Shown piece after piece: positions 39,772 to 52,550 of a stretch of 64,000 bases of DNA (position 1 is its first letter; each line of letters starts with the position of its first letter). The notes beneath the pieces are model-generated. The model did no database searches, had not been told where the DNA came from, and worked only from the letters and a program-made list of their open reading frames with translations. The stretch is taken from positions 26,211,501 to 26,275,500 of the forward strand of contig NW_027488367.1 in the NCBI RefSeq assembly GCF_051014445.1, in the 5' to 3' direction. A program made the position numbers and the translations under genes. Source of the stretch: Colletes latitarsis. Taxonomy: Eukaryota; Arthropoda; Insecta; Hymenoptera; Colletidae.

Positions 39772-40474
39772 CCTGGTTTCGATCAATATTTTAGAGAATA
39801 ACGCATGTTATGTCTAGGTTGGGCCTGGGATTTGCCCTCGTCAGACTCATACTTGCGCATTCTTCACATACTTGTTGAACAGATCCTGGGTTTTTTCTGG
39901 TTTGGATCACGTAGTAATGTGGTACCACACTGAAAAAGTGCATTAAACCTGGTTTGGATCATTATTTTTGAGAATAACGCATGTTATGTCTAGGTTGGGC
40001 CTGGGATTTGCCCTCATTAGGCTCATACTTTCGCATATTTCTCATACTTGATGGCTAGATCCTGGGCTTTTTCTGGTTTGGATCACGTAGTAATGTGGTA
40101 CCACACTGAAACAGTCCATTAAACCTGGTGTCGATCAATATTTTAGAGGATAACGCATGTTATGTCTAGGTTAGGTCTGGGATTTGCCCTCATCAGACTC
40201 ATACTTTCGCATATTTCTCAAACTTGTTGGCCAGATTCTGTGCTTTCACTGGTTTGGACACGTAGTAATGTGGTACCACACTGAAACAGTCGATTAAACC
40301 TGGTTTCGATCAATATTTTAGAGGATAACGCATGTTATGTCTAGGTTGGGCCTGGGATTTGCCCTCATCAGGCTCATAGTTTCGCGTTTTTCACATACTT
40401 GTAGAACAGATCCTGGGTTTTTTCTGGTTTGGATCACGTAGTAATGTGGTACGACACTGAAACAGTCCATTAAA

Positions 40475-40999
40475 CCTGGTTTCCATCAATATTTTGGAGG
40501 ACAACGCAAGTTAGGTCTGGGATAGGTCTGGGATTTGCCCTCATCAGGGTCATGCGTTCGCATTTTTAACATACTTGTTGAACAGATCCAGGGTTTTTCT
40601 GGTTTGGATCACGTAGTAAAGTGGTACCACACTGAAACAGTCGATTAATCCTGGTCTCGAACAATATTTTAGAGGATGACTCATGCTAGGTCTAGGCTAG
40701 GCCGGGGATTTGCCCTCATCAGACCCATACTTTCGCATTCTTCACATACTTGTTGAACAGATCCAGGGTTTTTCTGGTTTGGATCACGTAGTAAAGTGGT
40801 ACCACACTGAAACAGTCGATTAATCCTGGTCTCGATCAATATTTTAGAGGGTAACTCATGCTAGGTCTAGGTTAGGCCTGTGATTTGCCCTCATCAGTCT
40901 CATACTTTCGCATATTTCTCAAACTTGTTGGCCAGATTCTGTGCTTTCACTGGTTTGGACACGTAGTAATGTGGTACCCCACTGAAACAGTCGATTAAA
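40475..40999. repeat. Run of three 175 bp monomers (shortened variants)
   Basis: CCTGG anchors fall at 40475, 40650, 40825 and 41000, giving three consecutive 175 bp monomers. The first two carry GATCCAGGG followed by five T rather than the six T of GATCCTGGG monomers. The third has TTTGGACACG in place of TTTGGATCACG and also lacks one base. These two one-base losses recur in many right-domain monomers and account for the shorter average period there. Equivalent runs occur at about 35.0-35.5, 43.8-44.3, 50.5-51.0 and 55.8-56.3 kb. Confidence 0.85.
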
Positions 41000-41520
41000 C
41001 CTGGTTTCGATCAATATTTTAGAGGATAACGCAAGTTATGTCTGGGATAGGTCTGGGAATTGCCCACATCAGGCTCATAGTTTCGCGTTTTTCACATACT
41101 TGTTGAACAGGTCCTGGGTTATTTCTGGTTTGGATCAGGTAGTAATGTGGTACCACACAGTGACAGTCGATTAAACCTGGTTTCGATCAATATTGTAGAG
41201 GATAACTCATGTTAGGCCTAGGTTAAGCCTGGGATTTGCCCTCATCAGACCCATACTTTCGGATTCATCACATACTTGTTGAACAGATCCTGGGTTATTT
41301 CTGGTTTGGATCAGGTAGTAATGTGGTACCACACTGAAACAGTCAATTAAACCTGGTCACGATCAACATTTTAGAGGATAACGCCGGTTAGGACTCGGTT
41401 AGGTGTGGGATTTGCCCTCATCAGGCTCATACTTTCGCATATTTCTCATACTTGATAGCAAGATCCGTTGCTTTTTCTGGATTGGATCACATAGTGATGT
41501 AGTACCACACTGAATCAGTC

Positions 41521-42300
41521 AATTACACCTGGTCTCGATCTATATTTTAGAGGATAACGCATGGTAGGTCTGGGTTCGGTCCAGGATTTGCCCGCATCAG
41601 GCTTATACTTTCGCATATCTCTCATACTTGTTGGCCAGCTCCTGGGTTTTTTCTGGATTGGATCACGTAGTTATGTGGTATCACACTGAAACAGTCAGTT
41701 AAACCTGGATACAACCAATATTTCAGAGGATAACGCATGTTAGGTCTGCGTTAGGTCTAGGATTTGCCCTCATCTGGCTCATACCTTCGCATTCTTCACA
41801 TGCTTGTTGAACAGATCCTAGGTTTTTCTGGTTTGGATCACGTAGTAATGTGGTACCACACTGAAACAGTCAGTTAAACCTGGTTTCGATCAATATTTTT
41901 GATGATAACGCATGTTAGGTTTGGGTTAGGGCTAGGATTTGCCCTCATCAGACCCATACTGTCGCATTCTTCACATACTTGTTGTACAGATCCTGGGTTT
42001 TTTTCTGGTTTGCATCACGTAGTAATGTGGTACCACACTGAAACAGTCCATCAAAACCTGGTTTCGATCAATATTTTAGCGGATAACGCATGTTATGTCT
42101 AGGTTAGGCCTGGGATTTGCCCTCATTAGGCTCATACTTTCGCATATTTCTCATACTTGATGGCTAGATCCTGGGCTTTTTCTGGATTGGATCACGTACT
42201 AATGTGGTACCACACTGAAACAGTCCATTAGACCTGGTTTCGATCAATATTTTAGAGAATAACGCATGTTATGTCTAGGTTGGGCCTGGGATTTGCCCTC
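41521..42300. repeat. TACAACCAATATTTC / GATGATAACG monomer group and junction
   Basis: About 4.5 monomers. CAATTACACCTGGTCTCGAT (41520), ACCTGGATACAACCAATATT (41701 onward) and ATTTTTGATGATAACG monomers appear here in the order also found at about 44861-45320, 47850-48310 and 51537-51990. Right of about 41980 it instead matches about 54460 (shift 12,480 bp), tagged by GTACAGATCCTGGG followed by a long T run and GGTTTGCATCACG. A telomere-like stretch lies at 41915-41931. Confidence 0.8.
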
Positions 42301-45300
42301 GTCAGACACATACTTTCGCATTCTCCACATACTTGTTGAACAGATCCTGGGTTTTTTCTGGTTTGGATCACGTAGTAATGTGGTACCACACTGAAACAGT
42401 CCATTAAACCTGGTTTCGGTCAATATTTTAGAGAATAACGCATGTTAGGTCTTGGTTAGGTCTGGGATTTGCCCTAATCAGGCTCATAATTTCGCATATT
42501 TCTCATACTTCCTGGCTAGATCCTGGGCTTTTTCTGGATTGGATCACGTAGTAATGTGGTACCACACTGAAACAGTCCAGTAAACCTGGTTTCGATCAAT
42601 ATTTTAGCGGATAACGCATGTTATGTCTAGGTTAGGCCTGGGATTTGCCCTCATTAGGCTCATACTTTCGCATATTTCTCATACTTGATGGCTAGATCCT
42701 GGGCTTTTTCTGGATTGGATCACGTACTAATGTGGTACCACACTGAAACGGTCCATTAGACCTGGTTTCGATCAATATTTTAGAGAATAACGCATGTTAT
42801 GTCTAGGTTGGGCCTGGGATTTGCCCTCGTCAGACTCATACTTGCGCATTCTTCACATACTTGTTGAACAGATCCTGGGTTTTTTCTGGTTTGGATCACG
42901 TAGTAATGTGGTACCACACTGAAAAAGTGCATTAAACCTGGTTTGGATCATTATTTTTGAGAATAACGCATGTTATGTCTAGGTTGGGCCTGGGATTTGC
43001 CCTCATTAGGCTCATACTTTCGCATATTTCTCATACTTGATGGCTAGATCCTGGGCTTTTTCTGGTTTGGATCACGTAGTAATGTGGTACCACACTGAAC
43101 CAGTCCATTAAACCTGGTTTCGGTCAATATTTTAGAGAATAACGCATGTTAGGTCTTGGTTAGGTCTGGGATTTGCCCTAATCAGGCTCATAATTTCGCA
43201 TATTTCTCATACTTCCTGGCTAGATCCTGGGCTTTTTCTGGATTGGATCACGTACTAATGTGGTACCACACTGAAACAGTCCATTAGACCTGGTTTCGAT
43301 CAATATTTTAGAGAATAACGCATGTTATGTCTAGGTTGGGCCTGGGATTTGCCCTCGTCAGACTCATACTTGCGCATTCTTCACATACTTGTTGAACAGA
43401 TCCTGGGTTTTTTCTGGTTTGGATCACGTAGTAATGTGGTACCACACTGAAACGGTCCATTAAACCTGGTGTCGATCAATATTTTAGAGGATAACGCATG
43501 TTATGTCTAGGTTAGGTCTGGGATTTGCACTCATCAGACTCATACTTTCGCATATTTCTCAAACTTGTTGGCCAGATTCTGTGCTTTCACTGGTTTGGAC
43601 ACGTAGTAATGTGGTACCACACTGAAACAGTCGATTAAACCTGGTTTCGATCAATATTTTAGAGGATAACGCATGTTATGTCTAGGTTGGGCCTGGGGTT
43701 TGCCCTCATCAGGCTCATAGTTTCGCGTTTTTCACATACTTGTAGAACAGATCCTGGGTTTTTTCTGGTTTGGATCACGTAGTAATGTGGTACGACACTG
43801 AAACAGTCCATTAAACCTGGTTTCCATCAATATTTTGGAGGACAACGCAAGTTAGGTCTGGGATAGGTCTGGGATTTGCCCTCATCAGAGTCATGCTTTC
43901 GCATTTTTAACATACTTGTTGAACAGATCCAGGGTTTTTCTGGTTTGGATCACGTAGTAAAGTGGTACCACACTGAAACAGTCGATTAATCCTGGTCTCG
44001 AACAATATTTTAGAGGATGACTCATGCTAGGTCTAGGCTAGGCCGGGGATTTGCCCTCATCAGACCCATACTTTCGCATTCTTCACATACTTGTTGAACA
44101 GATCCAGGGTTTTTCTGGTTTGGATCACGTAGTAAAGTGGTACCACACTGAAACAGTCGATTAATCCTGGTCTCGATCAATATTTTAGAGGGTAACTCAT
44201 GCTAGGTCTAGGTTAGGCCTGTGATTTGCCCTCATCAGTCTCATACTTTCGCATATTTCTCAAACTTGTTGGCCAGATTCTGTGCTTTCACTGGTTTGGA
44301 CACGTAGTAATGTGGTACCACACTGAAACAGTCGATTAAACCTGGTTTCGATCAATATTTTAGAGGATAACGCAAGTTATGTCTGGGATAGGTCTGGGAA
44401 TTGCCCACATCAGGCTCATAGTTTCGCGTTTTTCACATACTTGTTGAACAGGTCCTGGGTTATTTCTGGTTTGGATCAGGTAGTAATGTGGTACCACACA
44501 GCGACAGTCGATTAAACCTGGTTTCGATCAATATTGTAGAGGATAACTCATGTTAGGCCTAGGTTAAGCCTGGGATTTGCCCTCATCAGACCCATACTTT
44601 CGGATTCATCACATACTTGTTGAACAGATCCTGGGTTATTTCTGGTTTGGATCAGGTAGTAATGTGGTACCACACTGAAACAGTCAATTAAACCTGGTCA
44701 CGATCAACATTTTAGAGGATAACGCCGGTTAGGACTCGGTTAGGTGTGGGATTTGCCCTCATCAGGCTCATACTTTCGCATATTTCTCATACTTGATAGC
44801 AAGATCCGTTGCTTTTTCTGGATTGGATCACATAGTGATGTAGTACCACACTGAATCAGTCAATTACACCTGGTCTCGATCTATATTTTAGAGGATAACG
44901 CATGGTAGGTCTGGGTTCGGTCCAGGATTTGCCCGCATCAGGCTTATACTTTCGCATATCTCTCATACTTGTTGGCCAGCTCCTGGGTTTTTTCTGGATT
45001 GGATCACGTAGTTATGTGGTATCACACTGAAACAGTCAGTTAAACCTGGATACAACCAATATTTCAGAGGATAACGCATGTTAGGTCTGCGTTAGGTCTA
45101 GGATTTGCCCTCATCTGGCTCATACCTTCGCATTCTTCACATGCTTGTTGAACAGATCCTAGGTTTTTCTGGTTTGGATCACGTAGTAATGTGGTACCAC
45201 ACTGAAACAGTCTGTTAAACCTGGTTTCGATCAATATTTTTGATGATAACGCATGTTAGGTTTGGGTTAGGGCTAGGATTTGCCCTCATCAGACCCATAC

Positions 45301-45321
45301 TTTCGCATTCTTCACATACTT
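42300..45321. repeat. Near-copy of 39310-41980 with two extra monomers
   Basis: The left part matches about 39310-40122 at a 2,989 bp shift (CCATTAAACC at 39412 and 42401). The right part, from about 43463, matches 40122-41980 at a 3,341 bp shift (ACTTGATAGC at 41450 and 44791). The shift grows by 352 bp, that is, two monomers, which are seen as a repeat of the TTTCGGTCAATATT monomer group at about 43111-43463. Confidence 0.84.
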
Positions 45322-47599
45322 GTTGAACAGATCCTGTATTATTTCTGGTTTGGATCACGTAGTAAAGTGGTACCACACTGAAACAGTCGATTAATCCTGG
45401 TCTCGAACAATATTTTAGAGGATGACTCATGCTAGGTCTAGGCTAGGCCTGGGATTTGCCCTCATCAGACCCATACTTTCGCATTCTTCACATACTTGTG
45501 GAACAGATCCTGGGTTATTTCTGGTTTGGATCACGTGGTAAAGTGGTACCACACTGAAACAGTCAGTTAAACCTGGATACAACCAATATTTCAGAGGATA
45601 ACGCATGTTAGGTCTGCGTTAGGTCTAGGATTTGCCCTCATCTGGCTCATACCTTCGCATTCTTCACATGCTTGTTGAACAGATCCTAGGTTTTTCTGGT
45701 TTGGATCACGTAGTAATGTGGTACCACACTGAAACAGTCAGTTAAACCTGGTTTCGATCAATATTTTTGATGATAACGCATGTTAGGTTTGGGTTAGGGC
45801 TAGGATTTGCCCTCATCAGACCCATACTTTCGCATTCTTCACATACTTGTTGAACAGATCCTGTATTATTTCTGGTTTGGATCACGTAGTAAAGTGGTAC
45901 CACACTGAAACAGTCGATTAATCCTGGTCTCGAACAATATGTTAGAGGATAACTCATGCTAGGTCTAGGTTAGGCCTGGGATTTGCCCTCATCAGACCCA
46001 TACTTTCGCATTCATCACATACTTGTTGAACAGGTCCTGGGTTATTTCTGATTTGGATCACGTAGTAAAGTGGTACCACACTGAAACTGTCGCTTAGTCC
46101 TGGTCTCGAACAATGTTTTAGAGGATGACTCATGCTAGGACTAGGTTAGGCCTGGGATTTGCCCTCATCAGACCCATACTTTCGCATTCATCACATACTT
46201 GTTCAACAGATCCTGGGTTATTTCTGGTTTGGATCAGGTAGTAATGTGGTACCACACAGAGACAGACGATTAAACCTGGTTTCGATCAATATTGTAGAGG
46301 ATAACTCATGTTTGGCCTAGGTTAGGCCCCGGATTTGCCCCCATCAGACCCATACCTTCGCATTCATCACATACTTGTTGAACAGGTCCTGGGTTATTTC
46401 TGATTTGGATCACGTAGTAAAGTGGTACCACACTGAAACTGTCGCTTAGTCCTGGTCTCGAACAATGTTTTAGAGGATGACTCATGCTAGGACTAGGTTA
46501 GGCCTGGGATTTGCCCTCATTAGGCTCATACTTTCGCATATTTCTCATACTTGATGGCTAGATCCTGGGCTTTTTCTGGTTTGGATCACGTAGTAATGTG
46601 GTACCACACTGAAACAGTCCATTAAACCTGGTGTCGATCAATATTTTAGAGGATAACGCATGTTATGTCTAGGTTAGGTCTGGGATTTGCCCTCATCAGA
46701 CTCATACTTTCGCATATTTCTCAAACTTGTTGGCCAGATTCTGTGCTTTCACTGGTTTGGACACGTAGTAATGTGGTACCACACTGAAACAGTCGATTAA
46801 ACCTGGTTTCGATCAATATTTTAGAGGATAACGCATGTTATGTCTAGGTTGGGCCTGGGATTTGCCCTCATCAGGCTCATAGTTTCGCGTTTTTCACATA
46901 CTTGTAGAACAGATCCTGGGTTTTTTCTGGTTTGGATCACGTAGTAATGTGGTACCACACTGAAAAAGTGCATTAAACCTGGTTTGGATCATTATTTTTG
47001 AGAATAACGCATGTTATGTCTAGGTTGGGCCTGGGATTTGCCCTCATTAGGCTCATACTTTCGCATATTTCTCATACTTGATGGCTAGATCCTGGGCTTT
47101 TTCTGGTTTGGATCACGTAGTAATGTGGTACCACACTGAAAGAGTCCATTAAACCTGGTGTCGATCAATATTTTAGAGGATAACGCATGTTATGTCTAGG
47201 TTAGGTCTGGGATTTGCCCTCATCAGACTCATACTTTCGCATATTTCTCAAACTTGTTGGCCAGATTCTGTGCTTTCACTGGTTTGGACACGTAGTAATG
47301 TGGTACCACACTGAAACAGTCGATTAAACCTGGTTTCGATCAATATTTTAGAGGATAACGCATGTTATGTCTAGGTTGGGCCTGGGATTTGCCCTCATCA
47401 GGCTCATAGTTTCGCGTTTTTCACATACTTGTAGAACAGATCCTGGGTTTTTTCTGGTTTGGATCACGTAGTAATGTGGTACGACACTGAAACAGTCCAT
47501 TAAACCTGGTTTCCATCAATATTTTGGAGGACAACGCAAATTAGGTCTGGGATAGGTCTGGGATTTGCCCTCATCAGGGTCATGCTTTCGCATTTTTAA
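44612..47599. repeat. 17-monomer higher-order repeat, right domain, copy 1 (2,988 bp)
   Basis: Repeats immediately as 47600-50604 at a constant 2,988 bp shift: ACTTGATAGC at 44791 and 47779; the GATGATAACG monomers at 45215 and 45742 against 48203 and 48730. By eye the two copies are identical over long stretches, down to private variants such as CTGAAAGAGTCC (about 47130 and 50120). The order includes a three-monomer sub-repeat of 527 bp (45215 to 45742). It overlaps the end of the preceding duplicated block. Confidence 0.9.
45256..45272 (+). other. Telomere-like stretch within a monomer
   Basis: TTAGGTTTGGGTTAGGG contains TTAGG, TTTGGG and TTAGGG in phase with the G-tract cluster. The same stretch occurs at 41915-41931, 45783-45799, 48244-48260, 48771-48787, 51933-51949 and 56854-56870. 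Related TTAGGTTTGGGTTAGG forms start at 7942, 9879 and 11465. It is part of the monomer, not an inserted telomere array. Confidence 0.6.
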
Positions 47600-50500
47600 C
47601 ATACTTGTTGAACAGATCCTGGGTTATTTCTGGTTTGGATCAGGTAGTAATGTGGTACCACACTGAAACAGTCAATTAAACCTGGTCACGATCAACATTT
47701 TAGAGGATAACGCCGGTTAGGACTCGGTTAGGTGTGGGATTTGCCCTCATCAGGCTCATACTTTCGCATATTTCTCATACTTGATAGCAAGATCCGTTGC
47801 TTTTTCTGGATTGGATCACATAGTGATGTAGTACCACACTGAATCAGTCAATTACACCTGGTCTCGATCTATATTTTAGAGGATAACGCATGGTAGGTCT
47901 GGGTTCGGTCCAGGATTTGCCCGCATCAGGCTTATACTTTCGCATATCTCTCATACTTGTTGGCCAGCTCCTGGGTTTTTTCTGGATTGGATCACGTAGT
48001 TATGTGGTATCACACTGAAACAGTCAGTTAAACCTGGATACAACCAATATTTCAGAGGATAACGCATGTTAGGTCTGCGTTAGGTCTAGGATTTGCCCTC
48101 ATCTGGCTCATACCTTCGCATTCTTCACATGCTTGTTGAACAGATCCTAGGTTTTTCTGGTTTGGATCACGTAGTAATGTGGTACCACACTGAAACAGTC
48201 TGTTAAACCTGGTTTCGATCAATATTTTTGATGATAACGCATGTTAGGTTTGGGTTAGGGCTAGGATTTGCCCTCATCAGACCCATACTTTCGCATTCTT
48301 CACATACTTGTTGAACAGATCCTGTATTATTTCTGGTTTGGATCACGTAGTAAAGTGGTACCACACTGAAACAGTCGATTAATCCTGGTCTCGAACAATA
48401 TTTTAGAGGATGACTCATGCTAGGTCTAGGCTAGGCCTGGGATTTGCCCTCATCAGACCCATACTTTCGCATTCTTCACATACTTGTGGAACAGATCCTG
48501 GGTTATTTCTGGTTTGGATCACGTGGTAAAGTGGTACCACACTGAAACAGTCAGTTAAACCTGGATACAACCAATATTTCAGAGGATAACGCATGTTAGG
48601 TCTGCGTTAGGTCTAGGATTTGCCCTCATCTGGCTCATACCTTCGCATTCTTCACATGCTTGTTGAACAGATCCTAGGTTTTTCTGGTTTGGATCACGTA
48701 GTAATGTGGTACCACACTGAAACAGTCAGTTAAACCTGGTTTCGATCAATATTTTTGATGATAACGCATGTTAGGTTTGGGTTAGGGCTAGGATTTGCCC
48801 TCATCAGACCCATACTTTCGCATTCTTCACATACTTGTTGAACAGATCCTGTATTATTTCTGGTTTGGATCACGTAGTAAAGTGGTACCACACTGAAACA
48901 GTCGATTAATCCTGGTCTCGAACAATATGTTAGAGGATAACTCATGCTAGGTCTAGGTTAGGCCTGGGATTTGCCCTCATCAGACCCATACTTTCGCATT
49001 CATCACATACTTGTTGAACAGGTCCTGGGTTATTTCTGATTTGGATCACGTAGTAAAGTGGTACCACACTGAAACTGTCGCTTAGTCCTGGTCTCGAACA
49101 ATGTTTTAGAGGATGACTCATGCTAGGACTAGGTTAGGCCTGGGATTTGCCCTCATCAGACCCATACTTTCGCATTCATCACATACTTGTTCAACAGATC
49201 CTGGGTTATTTCTGGTTTGGATCAGGTAGTAATGTGGTACCACACAGAGACAGACGATTAAACCTGGTTTCGATCAATATTGTAGAGGATAACTCATGTT
49301 TGGCCTAGGTTAGGCCCCGGATTTGCCCCCATCAGACCCATACCTTCGCATTCATCACATACTTGTTGAACAGGTCCTGGGTTATTTCTGATTTGGATCA
49401 CGTAGTAAAGTGGTACCACACTGAAACTGTCGCTTAGTCCTGGTCTCGAACAATGTTTTAGAGGATGACTCATGCTAGGACTAGGTTAGGCCTGGGATTT
49501 GCCCTCATTAGGCTCATACTTTCGCATATTTCTCATACTTGATGGCTAGATCCTGGGCTTTTTCTGGTTTGGATCACGTAGTAATGTGGTACCACACTGA
49601 AACAGTCCATTAAACCTGGTGTCGATCAATATTTTAGAGGATAACGCATGTTATGTCTAGGTTAGGTCTGGGATTTGCCCTCATCAGACTCATACTTTCG
49701 CATATTTCTCAAACTTGTTGGCCAGATTCTGTGCTTTCACTGGTTTGGACACGTAGTAATGTGGTACCACACTGAAACAGTCGATTAAACCTGGTTTCGA
49801 TCAATATTTTAGAGGATAACGCATGTTATGTCTAGGTTGGGCCTGGGATTTGCCCTCATCAGGCTCATAGTTTCGCGTTTTTCACATACTTGTAGAACAG
49901 ATCCTGGGTTTTTTCTGGTTTGGATCACGTAGTAATGTGGTACCACACTGAAAAAGTGCATTAAACCTGGTTTGGATCATTATTTTTGAGAATAACGCAT
50001 GTTATGTCTAGGTTGGGCCTGGGATTTGCCCTCATTAGGCTCATACTTTCGCATATTTCTCATACTTGATGGCTAGATCCTGGGCTTTTTCTGGTTTGGA
50101 TCACGTAGTAATGTGGTACCACACTGAAAGAGTCCATTAAACCTGGTGTCGATCAATATTTTAGAGGATAACGCATGTTATGTCTAGGTTAGGTCTGGGA
50201 TTTGCCCTCATCAGACTCATACTTTCGCATATTTCTCAAACTTGTTGGCCAGATTCTGTGCTTTCACTGGTTTGGACACGTAGTAATGTGGTACCACACT
50301 GAAACAGTCGATTAAACCTGGTTTCGATCAATATTTTAGAGGATAACGCATGTTATGTCTAGGTTGGGCCTGGGATTTGCCCTCATCAGGCTCATAGTTT
50401 CGCGTTTTTCACATACTTGTAGAACAGATCCTGGGTTTTTTCTGGTTTGGATCACGTAGTAATGTGGTACGACACTGAAACAGTCCATTAAACCTGGTTT

Positions 50501-50604
50501 CCATCAATATTTTGGAGGACAACGCAAATTAGGTCTGGGATAGGTCTGGGATTTGCCCTCATCAGGGTCATGCTTTCGCATTTTTAACATACTTGTTGAA
50601 CAGA
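47600..50604. repeat. 17-monomer higher-order repeat, right domain, copy 2
   Basis: Second tandem copy of the 2,988 bp unit. It ends near 50604, where TTGAACAGATCCAGGG replaces TTGAACAGATCCTGGG and the array moves into CCAGGG monomers. From there, and already from about 50140, the sequence matches about 43465 onward at a 6,677 bp shift (38 monomers). Confidence 0.9.
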
Positions 50605-52550
50605 TCCAGGGTTTTTCTGGTTTGGATCACGTAGTAAAGTGGTACCACACTGAAACAGTCGATTAATCCTGGTCTCGAACAATATTTTAGAGGATGACTC
50701 ATGCTAGGTCTAGGCTAGGCCGGGGATTTGCCCTCATCAGACACATACTTTCGCATTCTTCACATACTTGTTGAACAGATCCAGGGTTTTTCTGGTTTGG
50801 ATCACGTAGTAAAGTGGTACCACACTGAAACAGTCGATTAATCCTGGTCTCGATCAATATTTTAGAGGGTAACTCATGCTAGGTCTAGGTTAGGCCTGTG
50901 ATTTGCCCTCATCAGTCTCATACTTTCGCATATTTCTCAAACTTGTTGGCCAGATTCTGTGCTTTCACTGGTTTGGACACGTAGTAATGTGGTACCACAC
51001 TGAAACAGTCGATTAAACCTGGTTTCGATCAATATTTTAGAGGATAACGCAAGTTATGTCTGGGATAGGTCTGGGAATTGCCCACATCAGGCTCATAGTT
51101 TCGCGTTTTTCACATACTTGTTGAACAGGTCCTGGGTTATTTCTGGTTTGGATCAGGTAGTAATGTGGTACCACACAGTGACAGTCGATTAAACCTGGTT
51201 TCGATCAATATTGTAGAGGATAACTCATGTTAGGCCTAGGTTAAGCCTGGGATTTGCCCTCATCAGACCCATACTTTCGGATTCATCACATACTTGTTGA
51301 ACAGATCCTGGGTTATTTCTGGTTTGGATCAGGTAGTAATGTGGTACCACACTGAAACAGTCAATTAAACCTGGTCACGATCAACATTTTAGAGGATAAC
51401 GCCGGTTAGGACTCGGTTAGGTGTGGGATTTGCCCTCATCAGGCTCATACTTTCGCATATTTCTCATACTTGATAGCAAGATCCGTTGCTTTTTCTGGAT
51501 TGGATCACATAGTGATGTAGTACCACACTGAATCAGTCAATTACACCTGGTCTCGATCTATATTTTAGAGGATAACGCATGGTAGGTCTGGGTTCGGTCC
51601 AGGATTTGCCCGCATCAGGCTTATACTTTCGCATATCTCTCATACTTGTTGGCCAGCTCCTGGGTTTTTTCTGGATTGGATCACGTAGTTATGTGGTATC
51701 ACACTGAAACAGTCAGTTAAACCTGGATACAACCAATATTTCAGAGGATAACGCATGTTAGGTCTGCGTTAGGTCTAGGATTTGCCCTCATCTGGCTCAT
51801 ACCTTCGCATTCTTCACATGCTTGTTGAACAGATCCTAGGTTTTTCTGGTTTGGATCACGTAGTAATGTGGTACCACACTGAAACAGTCAGTTAAACCTG
51901 GTTTCGATCAATATTTTTGATGATAACGCATGTTAGGTTTGGGTTAGGGCTAGGATTTGCCCTCATCAGACCCATACTTTCGCATTCTTCACATACTTGT
52001 TGAACAGATCCTGTATTATTTCTGGTTTGGATCACGTAGTAAAGTGGTACCACACTGAAACAGTCGATTAATCCTGGTCTCGAACAATATGTTAGAGGAT
52101 AACTCATGCTAGGTCTAGGTTAGGCCTGGGATTTGCCCTCATCAGACCCATACTTTCGCATTCATCACATACTTGTTGAACAGGTCCTGGGTTATTTCTG
52201 ATTTGGATCACGTAGTAAAGTGGTACCACACTGAAACTGTCGCTTAGTCCTGGTCTCGAACAATGTTTTAGAGGATGACTCATGCTAGGACTAGGTTAGG
52301 CCTGGGATTTGCCCTCATCAGACCCATACTTTCGCATTCATCACATACTTGTTCAACAGATCCTGGGTTATTTCTGGTTTGGATCAGGTAGTAATGTGGT
52401 ACCACACAGAGACAGACGATTAAACCTGGTTTCGATCAATATTGTAGAGGATAACTCATGTTTGGCCTAGGTTAGGCCCCGGATTTGCCCCCATCAGACC
52501 CATACCTTCGCATTCATCACATACTTGTTGAACAGGTCCTGGGTTATTTC
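50605..52550. repeat. Third, truncated and internally deleted 17-mer copy with its leader monomers
   Basis: 50605-51540 matches about 43928-44860 (shift 6,677 bp). The 17-mer markers then resume (ACTTGATAGC at 51468), but the GATGATAACG monomer at 51892 corresponds to 45742, not 45215. Three monomers (527 bp) are therefore missing relative to copies 1 and 2. The match to 48730-49380 ends near 52550 at GGTTATTTCTGGTTTGG. Confidence 0.84.

Larger units (their letters stand above)
38828..41520. repeat. Mosaic of two duplicated segments
   Basis: Left part (to 40157) matches 35815-37168; the part from 39554 to 41520 matches 34105-36071. The two matches overlap at 39554-40157 because the 36.6-37.1 and 34.1-34.7 kb monomers are themselves near-identical. 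The right part also matches 43463-44860 and 50140-51540. This is the most re-used set of monomers in the right domain. Confidence 0.82.

Noticed and set aside
45256..45272. Interstitial telomere array.
   Set aside because: Only two to three imperfect units per monomer, in register with the satellite. No run of perfect telomere repeats exists.
33300..45321. Large inverted repeats or strand switches within the mosaic region.
   Set aside because: All duplicated blocks found are direct. No monomer in reverse orientation was seen.
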